NCBI RefSeq assembly: GCF_003202435.1
Contig: NZ_QJHK01000001.1
Span: 62,001-126,000, forward strand
Origin: Flavobacterium cheongpyeongense
GTDB lineage: Bacteria > Bacteroidota > Bacteroidia > Flavobacteriales > Flavobacteriaceae
Length of the DNA: 64,000 nt
Reading direction: 5' to 3'
Shown here: in pieces, positions 34,474 through 45,300 of the stretch
Numbering within the stretch: the first letter of the stretch is position 1
Layout: the number at the start of each line of letters is the position of its first letter
Translations under genes and position numbers: made by a program
Notes under the pieces: generated by a model
Databases searched by the model: none
Told to the model about the DNA's origin: nothing
Seen by the model: only the letters and a program-made list of their open reading frames with translations

Positions 34474-35586
34474 ACAAAAGATCTTTCAGTAGTCTTTGGT
34501 GGTACAGATGAAACTCCTCCTGTTCATGAGTTCGTTAATGTTTACAATAAAGACAAATGGAGTACGCTTGATCCTATTGTATATGGTGTGATAGATGTTT
34601 CATCTGTTGCGGCATCATTTATTGGAGCTGATGCTATACCTGAAACCATCGGTTTGATGTATTCTGTAAAACGAAAAGATGCACTAAGTACTGCTCTTTA
34701 CACCTCTGCTATTGTATTGCCCGTCATCGCTTCAGGGGAACTTAGAGTTGGTCAAAAATTAGCAGGAAAACTCACTAAGGATTCGAAAATATTCTTTAGA
34801 GGATTTGTTTATACGTTGCAAGCCGATGGTAAACTGGCTAAATTATCTACTACCTATAAACGCGGTAGGTTACTGGAGTTTTTCAATTTGTCTGATAAAA
34901 CTGTTACAACTGCTGAACTGGATGCATTTGCTAAGGCTTTTAAAGAAGGGAAGATAGCCAATGCTGAAATAAAAGAAGTTTTAAATGAGAGTGATGATAT
35001 AGCTAGAGCAATTAAATTTAAGGAGGCGAATAATTATGGAAAGATTACTTCAACAGATGAATTAATTGCTTTTTTGGATAATGTTAATGAATTAACTACT
35101 GTTACTCAATTAGAAGAAAAAGGAATAAAATCATTTTTTAGAGGAACTACTAGAAATAAAATTGATAATTCACTTTTTCCTGGAAGTACAAATGCACAAA
35201 TTGGAGGGATGTCAGCTTCAACAGATCCAGTAAAGTCTACAATATTTTCGATTGAAAGTGCTACCCAATACGGTGGATCGAAAGGGGTTCTACAAATGGG
35301 ATTACCGATTGATCTAAAAAATATTACTTTATCTGCACCAAATAGAAGGGTCGATATTGAATTAGAAATTATTTTTAATACTTCCGCAGAGAATTTTGCA
35401 AAAACATCTAAAATTGAGATATCTGTTGAAAATGCACGAAAGGTAGTAAAAGAGGTTTTTGGGATTGATTTACCATCTAGTTTAACTAGAGATTCAGCTG
35501 ATCATTTACTACGGACTTTACCAGCATCATCATTAGATAAATCATTAGAATTCTATCAAAAAGCAATAAAATACAATGGATTATGA
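34474..35586 (+). CDS. Orphan toxin tip with pre-toxin segment and ADP-ribosyltransferase-like domain
   Basis: Homology to the main toxin starts at 34474 (TKDLSVVFGGTDE), immediately after a stop at 34462 and without a proper start. The first GTG giving an open frame is at 34588 (332 residues). Residues 1-148 from that GTG match the main toxin's pre-toxin segment (GADAIPE, VGQKLA, YKRGRLLEFFN). The rest is unrelated. It has FFRGTT (R185), GMSASTDP (S211, T212) and IELEII (E258, E260), the R-S-ExE order of arginine-type ADP-ribosyltransferases. It lacks a signal peptide, so it is likely silent unless recombined onto the full-length gene. Catalytic type is inferred by eye. Confidence 0.68.
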   Translation, partial: TKDLSVVFGGTDETPPVHEFVNVYNKDKWSTLDPIVYGVIDVSSVAASFIGADAIPETIGLMYSVKRKDALSTALYTSAIVLPVIASGELRVGQKLAGKLTKDSKIFFRGFVYTLQADGKLAKLSTTYKRGRLLEFFNLSDKTVTTAELDAFAKAFKEGKIANAEIKEVLNESDDIARAIKFKEANNYGKITSTDELIAFLDNVNELTTVTQLEEKGIKSFFRGTTRNKIDNSLFPGSTNAQIGGMSASTDPVKSTIFSIESATQYGGSKGVLQMGLPIDLKNITLSAPNRRVDIELEIIFNTSAENFAKTSKIEISVENARKVVKEVFGIDLPSSLTRDSADHLLRTLPASSLDKSLEFYQKAIKYNGL

Positions 35587-36050
35587 AAAAATTTGGAGAT
35601 ATTGAGACAAAACTTTATTCCGATGGAAACTTTAAGGAGTTCCCTACATTATTTTTACACGATATTCCTAGAGAAAAAGATTTACAAAAAGGAAATTTAC
35701 CCAAGATTGAAAACAGTAATCAAGTTTTCTTATTTGCAAGATCCTATGATTTAGATATTAAAGTTAATACAAATTTTGATGTTTTATATTCGTACAATAA
35801 CATCAATGAATGTGTAAAAACAAAATGTATTTTAAAATATATTTCTGTTAACCCAAGTTATGAAATCGATTATATTCCAAGTGGGGTTTCAGCATTGTGT
35901 TTGTTTGAATTTGAAGATGGAAAGCCCGAAATTCTAAACAAACTGCTGTATTATATGGATAAAGATAAACATCTCACCTATGATAATTTAATTATAACCC
36001 AAATGTCTTTGTATATAAAGATATCCGAGTTGCTAAATAGTGATCAATAG
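35583..36050 (+). CDS. Candidate immunity protein for the orphan tip
   Basis: This 155-residue cytoplasmic protein has a start that overlaps the orphan tip's stop (ATGA). It has no signal peptide, no membrane segment and no recognised family. Tight coupling to a toxin tip is the main evidence for an immunity role against the ADP-ribosyltransferase-like domain. Confidence 0.6.
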   Translation: MKKFGDIETKLYSDGNFKEFPTLFLHDIPREKDLQKGNLPKIENSNQVFLFARSYDLDIKVNTNFDVLYSYNNINECVKTKCILKYISVNPSYEIDYIPSGVSALCLFEFEDGKPEILNKLLYYMDKDKHLTYDNLIITQMSLYIKISELLNSDQ

Positions 36051-36099
36051 TTTTTCTGGTAGGTATAAAAACATCTTTGATGTAAGTAATATTAAATAA

Positions 36100-36513
36100 A
36101 TGGAGAATATAGATAACAGTACAATTCCTTTTTGTGTTGTACAAGAAAAAAAGTTTGATTGGGGAGAACCTTATAAAACATATGATCCGATCTTTAAAAT
36201 AAATCCAATAAGGGAAGAATTCTCACTAGAAGATTCTATCATAATATTTGGAGAAAATAATTTTAAAGAGCAGTTGTTATTACTATATAATGCAATAAAT
36301 AATTGCGAAGAGTTTGACAGAATAGAGCATTATAATGGAGAAACGTTTAATAGAGAAGAAATTTTAAAATTAATTGATTTTTATATAAAAAAGAATGAAA
36401 ATTATCTTGCACCATGGGAAAAATACCAGAGTGGTGTAATAGAATTCGATTATATAGCTATTATAGAAAGTGAAGCACAAAAAAAAATAAACTATTGTAA
36501 ACACCTGTTCTAA
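36100..36513 (+). CDS. Small hypothetical protein, possible second immunity gene
   Basis: This 137-residue acidic cytoplasmic protein (FCVVQEKKFDWGEPYKTYDP, FYIKKNENYLAPWEKYQS) has no recognised family. It follows the orphan tip's immunity candidate by about 50 bases in the same AT-rich accessory stretch. It may be an extra immunity protein left from a lost tip. The following gap (36514-36630) holds no gene that I can support. Confidence 0.45.
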   Translation: MENIDNSTIPFCVVQEKKFDWGEPYKTYDPIFKINPIREEFSLEDSIIIFGENNFKEQLLLLYNAINNCEEFDRIEHYNGETFNREEILKLIDFYIKKNENYLAPWEKYQSGVIEFDYIAIIESEAQKKINYCKHLF

Positions 36514-36630
36514 AAAGTCTAGTAGATGAAAAATGAGTGAATAGCAGAATAAAGCCCTGTTCACGAGTAATATGCTCGCACCAAGGAGAAGAACTAATTA
36601 AATTAAATTTTAACAAAAAAATAAAAAGAT

Positions 36631-37392
36631 ATGAAATACTTATTTTCAACAATGTTAATAATTTCTATTAACAGCTTACTCTTCGCACAAAATATCAACA
36701 ATGAACCACCCAGTGAAAATGAAATCGGTTTAAATCAGTGGAGCGAAATAGGTAGCAAAAATATAGAAAACCTAAATATTTTAATTGATAGCATTAAAGT
36801 ATTCAAAAATAAACAGGATCAAAAGTTATTTAGTGAAGCTGATTATAATCAACAAAGAACTAAATTAAAAAATAAATATGTTGAGGAGGCTAAAAGTGCA
36901 CAAAAATATTATGGAATATTAGTAAAACATCTAGAAACTTTTCCTGTTGATTTAAAAAATAAAATTAAAGGAATTAAAATAAATATTGATAATATTTTAC
37001 CAAACGGCGAAATACCAGATGATATCAAGACAAATTTAGGTTATTTAATTCCTATTTCTGATTATTATAAGAGCACATTGTCAATAGATAAAACCATATC
37101 CCAAATAAAAACCGAAAAAAAGAAAGGAAAAAACAACATTTATAATGTAAGTGAGACAGCGTTAAATGATTTTGGATATGAATTAATAAATTCACAGAAA
37201 GTTAATGAGGCAGTTGAAATTTTTATTTTAAATACAAAATTGTATCCACAAGGCTACAATACATTTGATAGCTTGGGAGAGTGTTTGTTATTACTAAACA
37301 GAAAAAAGGAAGCAATTAAATCGTATCAAAAATCACTTGAATTAAATCCAAATAACGAAAATGCAAAAAAAATAATTAATGAAATAAAATAA
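36631..37392 (+). CDS. Secreted/periplasmic TPR protein
   Basis: This 253-residue protein has a signal peptide (ISINSLLFAQ), a Lys-rich helical middle, and at least two C-terminal TPR-like units (LNDFGYELINSQKVNEAVEI, FDSLGECLLLLNRKKEAIKS). TPRs mediate protein contacts in the periplasm. Its place between toxin cassettes and structural genes suggests an accessory or assembly role, but this is inference. A short run of AAAAT pentamers follows its stop at about 37396-37420. Confidence 0.62.
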   Translation: MKYLFSTMLIISINSLLFAQNINNEPPSENEIGLNQWSEIGSKNIENLNILIDSIKVFKNKQDQKLFSEADYNQQRTKLKNKYVEEAKSAQKYYGILVKHLETFPVDLKNKIKGIKINIDNILPNGEIPDDIKTNLGYLIPISDYYKSTLSIDKTISQIKTEKKKGKNNIYNVSETALNDFGYELINSQKVNEAVEIFILNTKLYPQGYNTFDSLGECLLLLNRKKEAIKSYQKSLELNPNNENAKKIINEIK

Positions 37393-37515
37393 AAAAAAAT
37401 AAAATAAAATAAAATAAAAAAGATGACTACCCTTCCCTATGCTGGCACAGAAGTAAATAGAATAAGAGATCGAAGAATTGAATAAAATAATTATAAGTCC
37501 GATAATAAAATAAAT

Positions 37516-38364
37516 ATGAAAAAAATAGTATTAATAGCAGTAGCTCTATTAATTGGAATTGGTGCCTTTGCGCAAAAAATCAAGATTGATAAAGGAGAAA
37601 TAAAACTCGACGAAAAAACAATTGGTTTTTTAGAAGGTAAAAAGCCAGTTTTTAAAATATATAGTTTAGATAAAAGTTTTTTTGTAACAGCAGAATTAAA
37701 GAAAGCTCCCAATGAAGATTCGATGAAACTGCCATGGATAGAGATTAAAAACGAAGCCACAGGAAAAACGAACGAATTAGATTTTAAGAATAAAAGCAGA
37801 AAATTCAGTGCCTTTAATTATGACAGAAGTATCATCTATGAATTAATGGATAGAGGTTATTTTACCACTGATGGTTTAAATGTCGAAGCAGTAGAAAATT
37901 TTTTAAATGGAGAATCAGCCGGTATAGCTGCAAAACGTCTGGGAGTTCAGGGTGATATTGATAATGCAAGTCGTCTGGCAGATACGTATCAGTTAACAAT
38001 TGATGACAATGGGGTAATTTATAGTGTAAAAGCAAAAAATGAAGATCCAAATGATAAAAGAATAGGGTATATCAAAATGACGTCGCCGTATACAAACGGA
38101 GAGTTATATTATGAAGTTATTGATTTAGATGGTCATCTGATAGCCAGATGGTTTGCAAAAGCAGGAATGGTTTCAGGTTATGATAAATTTTTAAATCAGG
38201 AGCTTATTACATTCGATAATAAAGTTTTTAAAGCTGCTTTTGATAATAGAGGTAATCCGATAGGATATAAAATGAGTAAAGATATAACTGCTATGAATAT
38301 TGCGCGTGTTCTTGTTGGAAACGGCTACAGCTTAGGAAGTCAATATTTAGAGAAAAGAAAATAA
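37516..38364 (+). CDS. Secreted protein of unknown function, intact paralogue
   Basis: This 282-residue protein has a clear signal peptide (LIAVALLIGIGAFAQ). The mature part contains KIKIDKGEIKLDEK, a central IYELMDRGYFTTDGLN helix-turn-like region and a C-terminal GNGYSLGSQYLEKRK. No family is recognised. A broken copy lies 3.4 kb upstream next to the first immunity gene. That duplication ties this gene to the toxin locus and suggests that the intervening tip-immunity cassette arrived by insertion or recombination. Confidence 0.65.
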   Translation: MKKIVLIAVALLIGIGAFAQKIKIDKGEIKLDEKTIGFLEGKKPVFKIYSLDKSFFVTAELKKAPNEDSMKLPWIEIKNEATGKTNELDFKNKSRKFSAFNYDRSIIYELMDRGYFTTDGLNVEAVENFLNGESAGIAAKRLGVQGDIDNASRLADTYQLTIDDNGVIYSVKAKNEDPNDKRIGYIKMTSPYTNGELYYEVIDLDGHLIARWFAKAGMVSGYDKFLNQELITFDNKVFKAAFDNRGNPIGYKMSKDITAMNIARVLVGNGYSLGSQYLEKRK

Positions 38365-38399
38365 TTAAGTTAGTTAGAAATATAGACATAAGATTCAGA

Positions 38400-39743
38400 A
38401 TGAGAAAAATTTTACTCGTATTATTCTTTATTATTATTACATCTTGCTATCAGGAAACCGCTATAGCCATAGAGGGTGATTTTACGACTTCGTATGTCAA
38501 TAATGACGAATCAATACCCGTACTAATTAAAATAGACAATAAAATTACGGGAGCAGATACCTACGAATGGACATTTGAGGGAGGTAGTCCGGCCACTTCA
38601 TCTCAAAAAAATCCGGGTGAAATAGTGTACAGTAAACAAGGTACCTATACCATTAAATTAATAGCTACAAATGTAGATGGAGAAAGTAATGAATTCAGTA
38701 AAACCGTAGTTATAAAAGAAGGAATTAATATTGAGTTTTCTCACGAAATCATAAAAAGCAATTATTCTCCGGTTGAGGTTGTTTTAAAAAATGCGACCAT
38801 CGGAGAGGGATTAACTTTTACATGGGATTTTCAGGGTGGAGTACCTGCCACTTTTACAGGTAAAACGCCTCCAAATGTTGTATTTACAACTCCCGGTGAT
38901 CACATTATAACGGTAACAGTTTCTAATGGTTTTGAATCAGAAAAACAAACTAAAACCGTAACTGTTGCTCCTTATTTAGTGAGCTTATTTTCGTATGATC
39001 CAAAGTTTGAAGATGATGATTACGAGGCTCCTGTAACGATTGATTTTACCAACAAATCAACTAGTGCGACACATTACAAATGGAGCTTTGAAGGCGGAAA
39101 CCCTGCTGTTTCAACAGAAGAAAATCCGACAGTTGTTTTTACAAGTGCAGGCAGTCATGAAGTTACCTTAGAAGCCTTTAATGATAAAACAAGCCAGATT
39201 TATAAATTGGTCATTACAGTGCTGACAGATACCAATCTGCGTATTTTGACTAACGTTAAATTGGGAATAAATTCGGCCCATAACAATAATAATATTGGTG
39301 CAATGTTCTCAACCGTAACCAGACAGGTTTATAAAGCAAATGAAATTAATGATCAGAATAGCAGCTTAATAGATGTTGTTTTTCAGGGCTTAAACAGCAA
39401 TTTTACCAATAATAGATTTATATCGCCGGATCAGGCAGACAATTATGGCTATTTAGCATTAAAAAATGCCCAAAGCACCATTTTTATAAACTCTCAAAAT
39501 TTGTGCAACTGCGGTCTAAATTTTACCGAAGCACAGTTTGATGCCATGGTAAACGATAGCCCGATAAAATCTTTAAATATAAGTTACAGTGCAGCAGGAG
39601 CGCAGGAATTTGGCTTTACTTTTCCAAGGATTATTTTATTTAAAACACAAGACGGAAAAAAAGGAGCCATTAAAATTAAAGATATGGTAAAGAACGGAAC
39701 AAGTTCTTATATTTTATGCGATATCAAAGTACAAAAACAATAA
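38400..39743 (+). CDS. PKD-domain lipoprotein
   Basis: This 447-residue lipoprotein has the lipobox ITSC (C16). Three PKD-type beta-sandwich domains are visible through repeated YEWTFEGGSPAT, FTWDFQGGVPAT and YKWSFEGGNPAV motifs, each followed by a G-x-Y/H-T-I/V-x-L/V strand. A distinct C-terminal domain (about 280-447) with NLCNCGLNF follows. PKD domains are cell-surface binding modules. It is encoded 8 bases before the outer-membrane barrel gene, so the two may form an outer-membrane complex. Confidence 0.75.
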   Translation: MRKILLVLFFIIITSCYQETAIAIEGDFTTSYVNNDESIPVLIKIDNKITGADTYEWTFEGGSPATSSQKNPGEIVYSKQGTYTIKLIATNVDGESNEFSKTVVIKEGINIEFSHEIIKSNYSPVEVVLKNATIGEGLTFTWDFQGGVPATFTGKTPPNVVFTTPGDHIITVTVSNGFESEKQTKTVTVAPYLVSLFSYDPKFEDDDYEAPVTIDFTNKSTSATHYKWSFEGGNPAVSTEENPTVVFTSAGSHEVTLEAFNDKTSQIYKLVITVLTDTNLRILTNVKLGINSAHNNNNIGAMFSTVTRQVYKANEINDQNSSLIDVVFQGLNSNFTNNRFISPDQADNYGYLALKNAQSTIFINSQNLCNCGLNFTEAQFDAMVNDSPIKSLNISYSAAGAQEFGFTFPRIILFKTQDGKKGAIKIKDMVKNGTSSYILCDIKVQKQ

Positions 39744-39750
39744 CCAATAA

Positions 39751-42207
39751 ATGAAGAGAGAGAATAAGAAGATCTTGTTTTGGTTATGTATTTTTTTTGC
39801 CTGTGTTATTTGCAGGAAAGGATATGCTCAGGATGTAGACTTAGAGAATTTTTATAAACCCAATTTCAAAGTTACAGGTAATGTAAATGCAAATACGATG
39901 TATTATACATCTGATATGCAAAATTCCAGTGAACAGTTTACTTATTTGCTCTCAGGAAGTTTGAATATTAGTGCTTTTAATTTTAGTGTTCCGTTATTTT
40001 ACAGCATTACCAATCAGGGAAATAATTTAGGCTATACTGCCCCGTTTGATTTTAACAGATTAAGTATTATGCCCAAATACAAATGGGTAAAAGCCTATAT
40101 AGGCAATGTGAGTATGACATTTTCACCTTATACATTAAGTGGCTTTCCGTTTAAGGGAGTTGGTCTGGAACTTACCCCAAGAAGTCCGTTTAAAATAACT
40201 TTGATGGGAGGACAGTTGTTAAAAGCAGTATCAGAGGAAAATGCATCAGGAGGAATTCCGGTATACCAGCGTTTTGGTTACGGAGCAAAAATAGGTTTTG
40301 AGCAGCCACAGTATAAAATTGGCTGGATTGGTTTTTATGCCAAAGACGATGTTAGCTCGTTAAACATAACTAATGATAAGGGAGTAACGCCAAAAGAAAA
40401 CTTTGTAAACAGTTTGATTTTTAGTACCTCTTTGATTAAAAATTTAAATTTAAATGTCGAGTATGCTTTGTCAGTTTTAACTGATGATGTTAGAAGCAAA
40501 AATATTTCAGGAGGTAATTTAAGGGATAAGTTATTTTCCAGCAAAGAAAGCACCAGTTTTATGAATGCAGTAAATGTCAATTTTGATTATAACATTCAAA
40601 AGAGCATCATAGGATTGACGTATGAGCGTATTGATCCAAATTACAACACATTGGGAGCATTATATTTTAATAACGATTTAGAAAATATTGCATTGCGATT
40701 TGCACGGCCTTTTTACCAGGATAAAATTACGGTAACTACCAGTTTAGGATATCAGAGAGATGATTTGGCAAAAGCAAAAAAACAGGACACTAAGCGGGTT
40801 GTTGGTTCAGTTAATATGAATTACAGCGTTACGGATCAGCTTAATATTACAGGCAGTTATTCGAATTTTTCCACTTATACGAATAAAAAATTAGATCAGT
40901 TTGAGCTGATAAACAATCCAAATGTAGTCCAGTCTGATACTTTAGATTACAGGCAATTATCGCAAAATGCCAATGTGAATATGTCGTATGCCTTTGGAAA
41001 AAAGAGAAACCAAAATTTAAATTTCAACTATAGCATTGCCGGTCAGGCCAATGAACAAGGCGGTGTGATACGAAAAGGTCAGGCAAGTACCGTTCAGAAT
41101 TATAATTTAGCACATTCAATAAGCTTTATCGAAACAAAAATGAGCTTAAACAGCTCCCTTAATTACACCAGTAATGAGGTAGCACAAAACAATAATGCTT
41201 CAGTTGGAGCTTCAGTTGGAGCCTCTAAGAAATTATTTAAAGACAAACTGAATACTAATTTTGGAGTTCTCTATAATAACTCTCAGGGCAATACAAATTC
41301 AAGTTCTGTTTTTGGCGTTAAGTTTAATAATAGTTATGTGTTGCTCGAACAGCATAATTTTAATATGAGTATCATTTCAATGTTTCGAAGCAGTTCTAAT
41401 GCGAAGAAATACAATGATTTAACCGCTACATTAAATTATTCTTATTCACTTGATAAAATAAAATTACCAGCCAAAAAAGAACCAAAAAAAGAAACGAAAA
41501 TTGTTTCAGATCCTGTTCTGAAAATAAAACACAAAGAAAAGACCTACGAAGGAACGAGAAATGAAATCATAAAACAGTTGCAGGACCTTCAACTGGCATT
41601 ACGACCAATTCCAAAAGAAGATTCGGATGAATTGCAACATTTGCTGACACTTGCTACTCTGACTCCTGATGATGAAAGTTTTAAAGAAAAGACTTTAAAT
41701 TATTTAAAAGGGTACGATTTAAATAATGACATCTTAGACAGATACAACAAATATATTCTTGAAACTTTAAAAAGTTTAGAAGAAGAGATGATACGTGAAG
41801 ATGAAGGTATTGAAAATGATTATGTTATGGCTCTTGGGAGAGTAAATAAACATAAGATGCATGGCGTAAATGAACAAGATGTAACGGATAAAATAAGTTA
41901 TAATTCTTATTTAAAATTGGTCGAACGAAAAAATAAAAAGCTACAGCCTTTATTAATTCATCGACGGATGCTTAATGAGATTTCGATACTTGCGAATATT
42001 TCTGCAGATGAAATGCATCAAAACGAAAATCTTTCAAATTTTAATAAACAAGAGTTGAGTCACTTCTTTAAAATGATGAAAGATAAAAAAACAGATACAG
42101 AAATAATAGAAGAATTAAAAATCAAACTAATTCCGTTTTATCATGATTTAGCCATTAAAAATGGCAAAGATGCTGAAGTTGAATTTAAGTATTTGAAGAA
42201 TAATTAA
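39751..42207 (+). CDS. Outer-membrane barrel-like protein with helical C-terminal domain
   Basis: This 818-residue protein has a signal peptide ending KGYAQ. It has many alternating amphipathic strands to about residue 570 (FNVNANTMYYTSDMQ-like, LSGSLNISAFNFSVPLFYSI, YKWVKAYIGNVSMTFS), consistent with a large outer-membrane barrel. Residues about 575-818 switch to a charged Lys/Glu helical domain that would face the periplasm. No TonB plug is present. As the only clear barrel in the run besides the next protein, it is a candidate delivery or anchoring component. Function unknown. Confidence 0.62.
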   Translation: MKRENKKILFWLCIFFACVICRKGYAQDVDLENFYKPNFKVTGNVNANTMYYTSDMQNSSEQFTYLLSGSLNISAFNFSVPLFYSITNQGNNLGYTAPFDFNRLSIMPKYKWVKAYIGNVSMTFSPYTLSGFPFKGVGLELTPRSPFKITLMGGQLLKAVSEENASGGIPVYQRFGYGAKIGFEQPQYKIGWIGFYAKDDVSSLNITNDKGVTPKENFVNSLIFSTSLIKNLNLNVEYALSVLTDDVRSKNISGGNLRDKLFSSKESTSFMNAVNVNFDYNIQKSIIGLTYERIDPNYNTLGALYFNNDLENIALRFARPFYQDKITVTTSLGYQRDDLAKAKKQDTKRVVGSVNMNYSVTDQLNITGSYSNFSTYTNKKLDQFELINNPNVVQSDTLDYRQLSQNANVNMSYAFGKKRNQNLNFNYSIAGQANEQGGVIRKGQASTVQNYNLAHSISFIETKMSLNSSLNYTSNEVAQNNNASVGASVGASKKLFKDKLNTNFGVLYNNSQGNTNSSSVFGVKFNNSYVLLEQHNFNMSIISMFRSSSNAKKYNDLTATLNYSYSLDKIKLPAKKEPKKETKIVSDPVLKIKHKEKTYEGTRNEIIKQLQDLQLALRPIPKEDSDELQHLLTLATLTPDDESFKEKTLNYLKGYDLNNDILDRYNKYILETLKSLEEEMIREDEGIENDYVMALGRVNKHKMHGVNEQDVTDKISYNSYLKLVERKNKKLQPLLIHRRMLNEISILANISADEMHQNENLSNFNKQELSHFFKMMKDKKTDTEIIEELKIKLIPFYHDLAIKNGKDAEVEFKYLKNN

Positions 42208-42323
42208 GATTAAAAAAGCTTGATTCTTCAAATAAAATTACATAATCGTTTTAAATAGACGTTTGCCTAAAATATAAAAAAGTTACTATGCTTTATTTTA
42301 CAAAAAAACAGGAATATCTGCTT

Positions 42324-45300
42324 ATGAAAAAGGTTGTAAAAACACATTTATCGGTATTGTTTATCATGCTTTCGGTTGTTTTCTCTTACGGGCAGGATAT
42401 TGCAGCACCTAAAGAATTAGGTGCAGCTTCAAGTGCTATCGAAAAAATAGAAGCTTCTGAACGCTGGGTAGACAAATTTTCGAATCAGGATTTGGTAGAA
42501 TTACCAATGGGAATCCGTAATACGGTAAATAATGTTCAATATTCTATTGGAATTACGAAAGCTGTTTTTTCTCCCGAATATACCACTTTGACTGTTTTTT
42601 GTAGAGTTGATATTCCGCAAAAAGACAAAAATGGACAACCAATGCAATTGTTTTTTGGTGCAGATAATGTAAAATTATCGCATCAGGGAGGTATTATGGG
42701 GGAGGCCAAATTAGTCTTATTGGGCAATGTTGACATTCCGTTTAGTGATAATAAATGGCAGGTATCATTATATGGCGGTTTTGATATGGCTACAGGAAGC
42801 GTCAATGATTTAACCTATGTGACAATTGACTGTGATGGTTTTAAAGAAATGAAAATTTCCGGAGCAGTTGAGTTTTCAAGAAACTTAATATTGCCAATTG
42901 ATCCGGTATCTAAAACTGTCGACGAAGCAAAAACAACTGTTCCTAAAACCTATTACAACGGAAAAACAGTTCAGATTCCTAATAGGGTTAGAGGAGAGTT
43001 TAGCTTTATGGCAAGCAGCTGGAATGATATTCTGGTCAATGTAAGTTTGCAGCCTTTTACATTAAAAGACAAGCGGAATGGAAAAGATTTTGATGGTAAT
43101 TTTCAGTTTTTAGTCAGTAATGCAGTACTTGATTTAAGTGATTTAAAAAATGATCCAACAGTTGTTTTTCCGGAATATTATGCAAAAAATGCACTTTTAA
43201 CACCAAGTCCGCAAGCTTGGAAAGGAGTATTCATTCAGACCTTTGATGTAGGTTTGCCAAAAGAATTTCAAACTACAGATACGGCATCAAGTAAAGAAAG
43301 ACTTCACGTAGGAGCCCAAAATCTGATTATAGACAAATACGGAGTTTCGGGAACTTTTTATGCAGATAATGTATTCCCGCTCGACAGGGGAATAACCAGT
43401 CAGGAAAAATCATGGGCCTATTCCTTAGATCATATCGATGTAACGATTGCGGCCAATACATTTGTAAAAGCAAATTTAAACGGTCAGATTCTTTTACCGA
43501 TCAGTAAAGCTCCACAAGAGAAAAAAGAAACGGCAACTACTGCTACACCAACAGCAAGTGCAGCAACAACTCCGACTAAAGCGGCTCAAACCAATAGAGT
43601 AGGTTTGGCTTATAATGGATTTATATCCATGGAAGAACAGCAATTAGTGGTGGTTACAAAAGATTCTATAGCTTTTGATCTTTGGAAAGCAAAGGCTTTA
43701 CTGTTACCTAATAGCTCAGTTGAACTAAAATTAGTAAATGGAAAATTTTTACCTAAAGCCAATTTAAACGGATCAATTTCCTTTGGAACCAACAAAGGAG
43801 CATCTGATGACAAGGAAGTAGAAGGAAAAAAGACTGTTGATTTTAAAGGAATCTCTTTTGAAAATCTGCAATTGCAAACCGTTTCACCTATTATTTCGGT
43901 TCGAAATATGGGCTATAAAGGCACAGTTGCCTTTGGTAATTTTCCTGTTTCAATTGGTAATATAAATGTTGCCATTAACGGAAATGATTCCCGCATCGAT
44001 TTTGATCTTGGGATAAATTTGATGGAAAGTATTGGCGCCGGAGCCACAGCCCGAATTGGGATTAAAGGTAAAATGTATGATGATGGTTACAGGCAGCGAA
44101 GCCGATATGATGGTTTAGATCTGTCCGCTATTAATATTGACTGTAAATTCAGCGGATTAACCATTAAAGGAGGTCTTATCTTAATGGAAAAAGATCCTGT
44201 ATACGGAAATGGATTTAATGCAGAACTTGAAGTAGATGTTGCCGATGTGGTTAACGTAAAGGCAAAAGCTATTTTTGGACGTACGACTTTTAGATATTGG
44301 TATTTTGATGCCGCTGTTAAATGGCCACCAACTCCGGCTCCTTTTATGATTAATGGTTTTGGAGGAGGAGCGTATTATAAAATGCATCGAAATCCGGATA
44401 TAGCCATTGGTGATTTCTCACCGTCAGGACTGAGTTATACTCCCGATGAAAAAATAAGCTTAGGAGTCAAAGCCCTAATTTATTTTCATATTGGTTCAGA
44501 AACCATTTGTGATGGAGAAGCCGGATTTGAAATAGCTTTTAACTCAAGAGGCGGAATAAACAGATTAGCCATTTTTGGCAAAGCAAATGTTCTGGCCTCA
44601 ATACCCGGACTTAAAAATGTTACGGACTTAATGGGGAAAGTCGCTTCAAATGTTACGGCAAAGACAAGTTTTATGGGGGTAACCGAAAGCGATCTTAAAG
44701 GATCTTTTGCCAGCAAATATATTCCCGCCGCAAAAGAAGCAATTCCCGGAGACTTATCAGCTCAGGTAGGTATAAAAATGGCAGCAGCAATAGAATTTGA
44801 TTTTCAAAATCATTCTTTGCATGCTACAACAGACGTATATATTAATACACCGGGAAATTTTCTTTCCGGAATTGGTGAAGGCGGAAGAGCAGTCTGGGGT
44901 GTTTTTCACAAAGATCCAAAAGATTGGTATATGTATATGGGAACTCCCGATGACCGATGCGGAGTAAAAATAGGCATAGCAGGAATGTTCTTAAAAACAA
45001 CAAGTTATTTTATGGCAGGGACGGTGCTCCCGGGAAGTCCGCCACCGCCGCCTATTGTTGCACAAATTTTGGGAGTAGATGCCAAAGAACTGGATTATAT
45101 GCGTGATGAAAATGCATTGGCAAATGGAGGAGGTTTAGCTTTTGGTGCCAGTTTGGATTTTGATACCGGAGATTTAAGTTTTCTTCTTTTTTACGCCCGT
45201 TTTCAGGCAGGAATGGGATTCGATATTATGCTTAAAGATTACCAGGAAGCCAGATGTTCCAATACAGGAGACCGGGTTGGTATAAATGGATGGTATGCTA

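Noticed and set aside
36514..36630. GC-richer patch CGAGTAATATGCTCGCACC as a possible attachment site or gene fragment
   Set aside because: No repeat partner or recognisable protein match was found by eye.
37423..37485. Short frame MTTLPYAGTEVNRIRDRR between the TPR and secreted-protein genes
   Set aside because: Twenty codons, vaguely like a CHAT or toxin fragment, with no flanking homology; too little to call.
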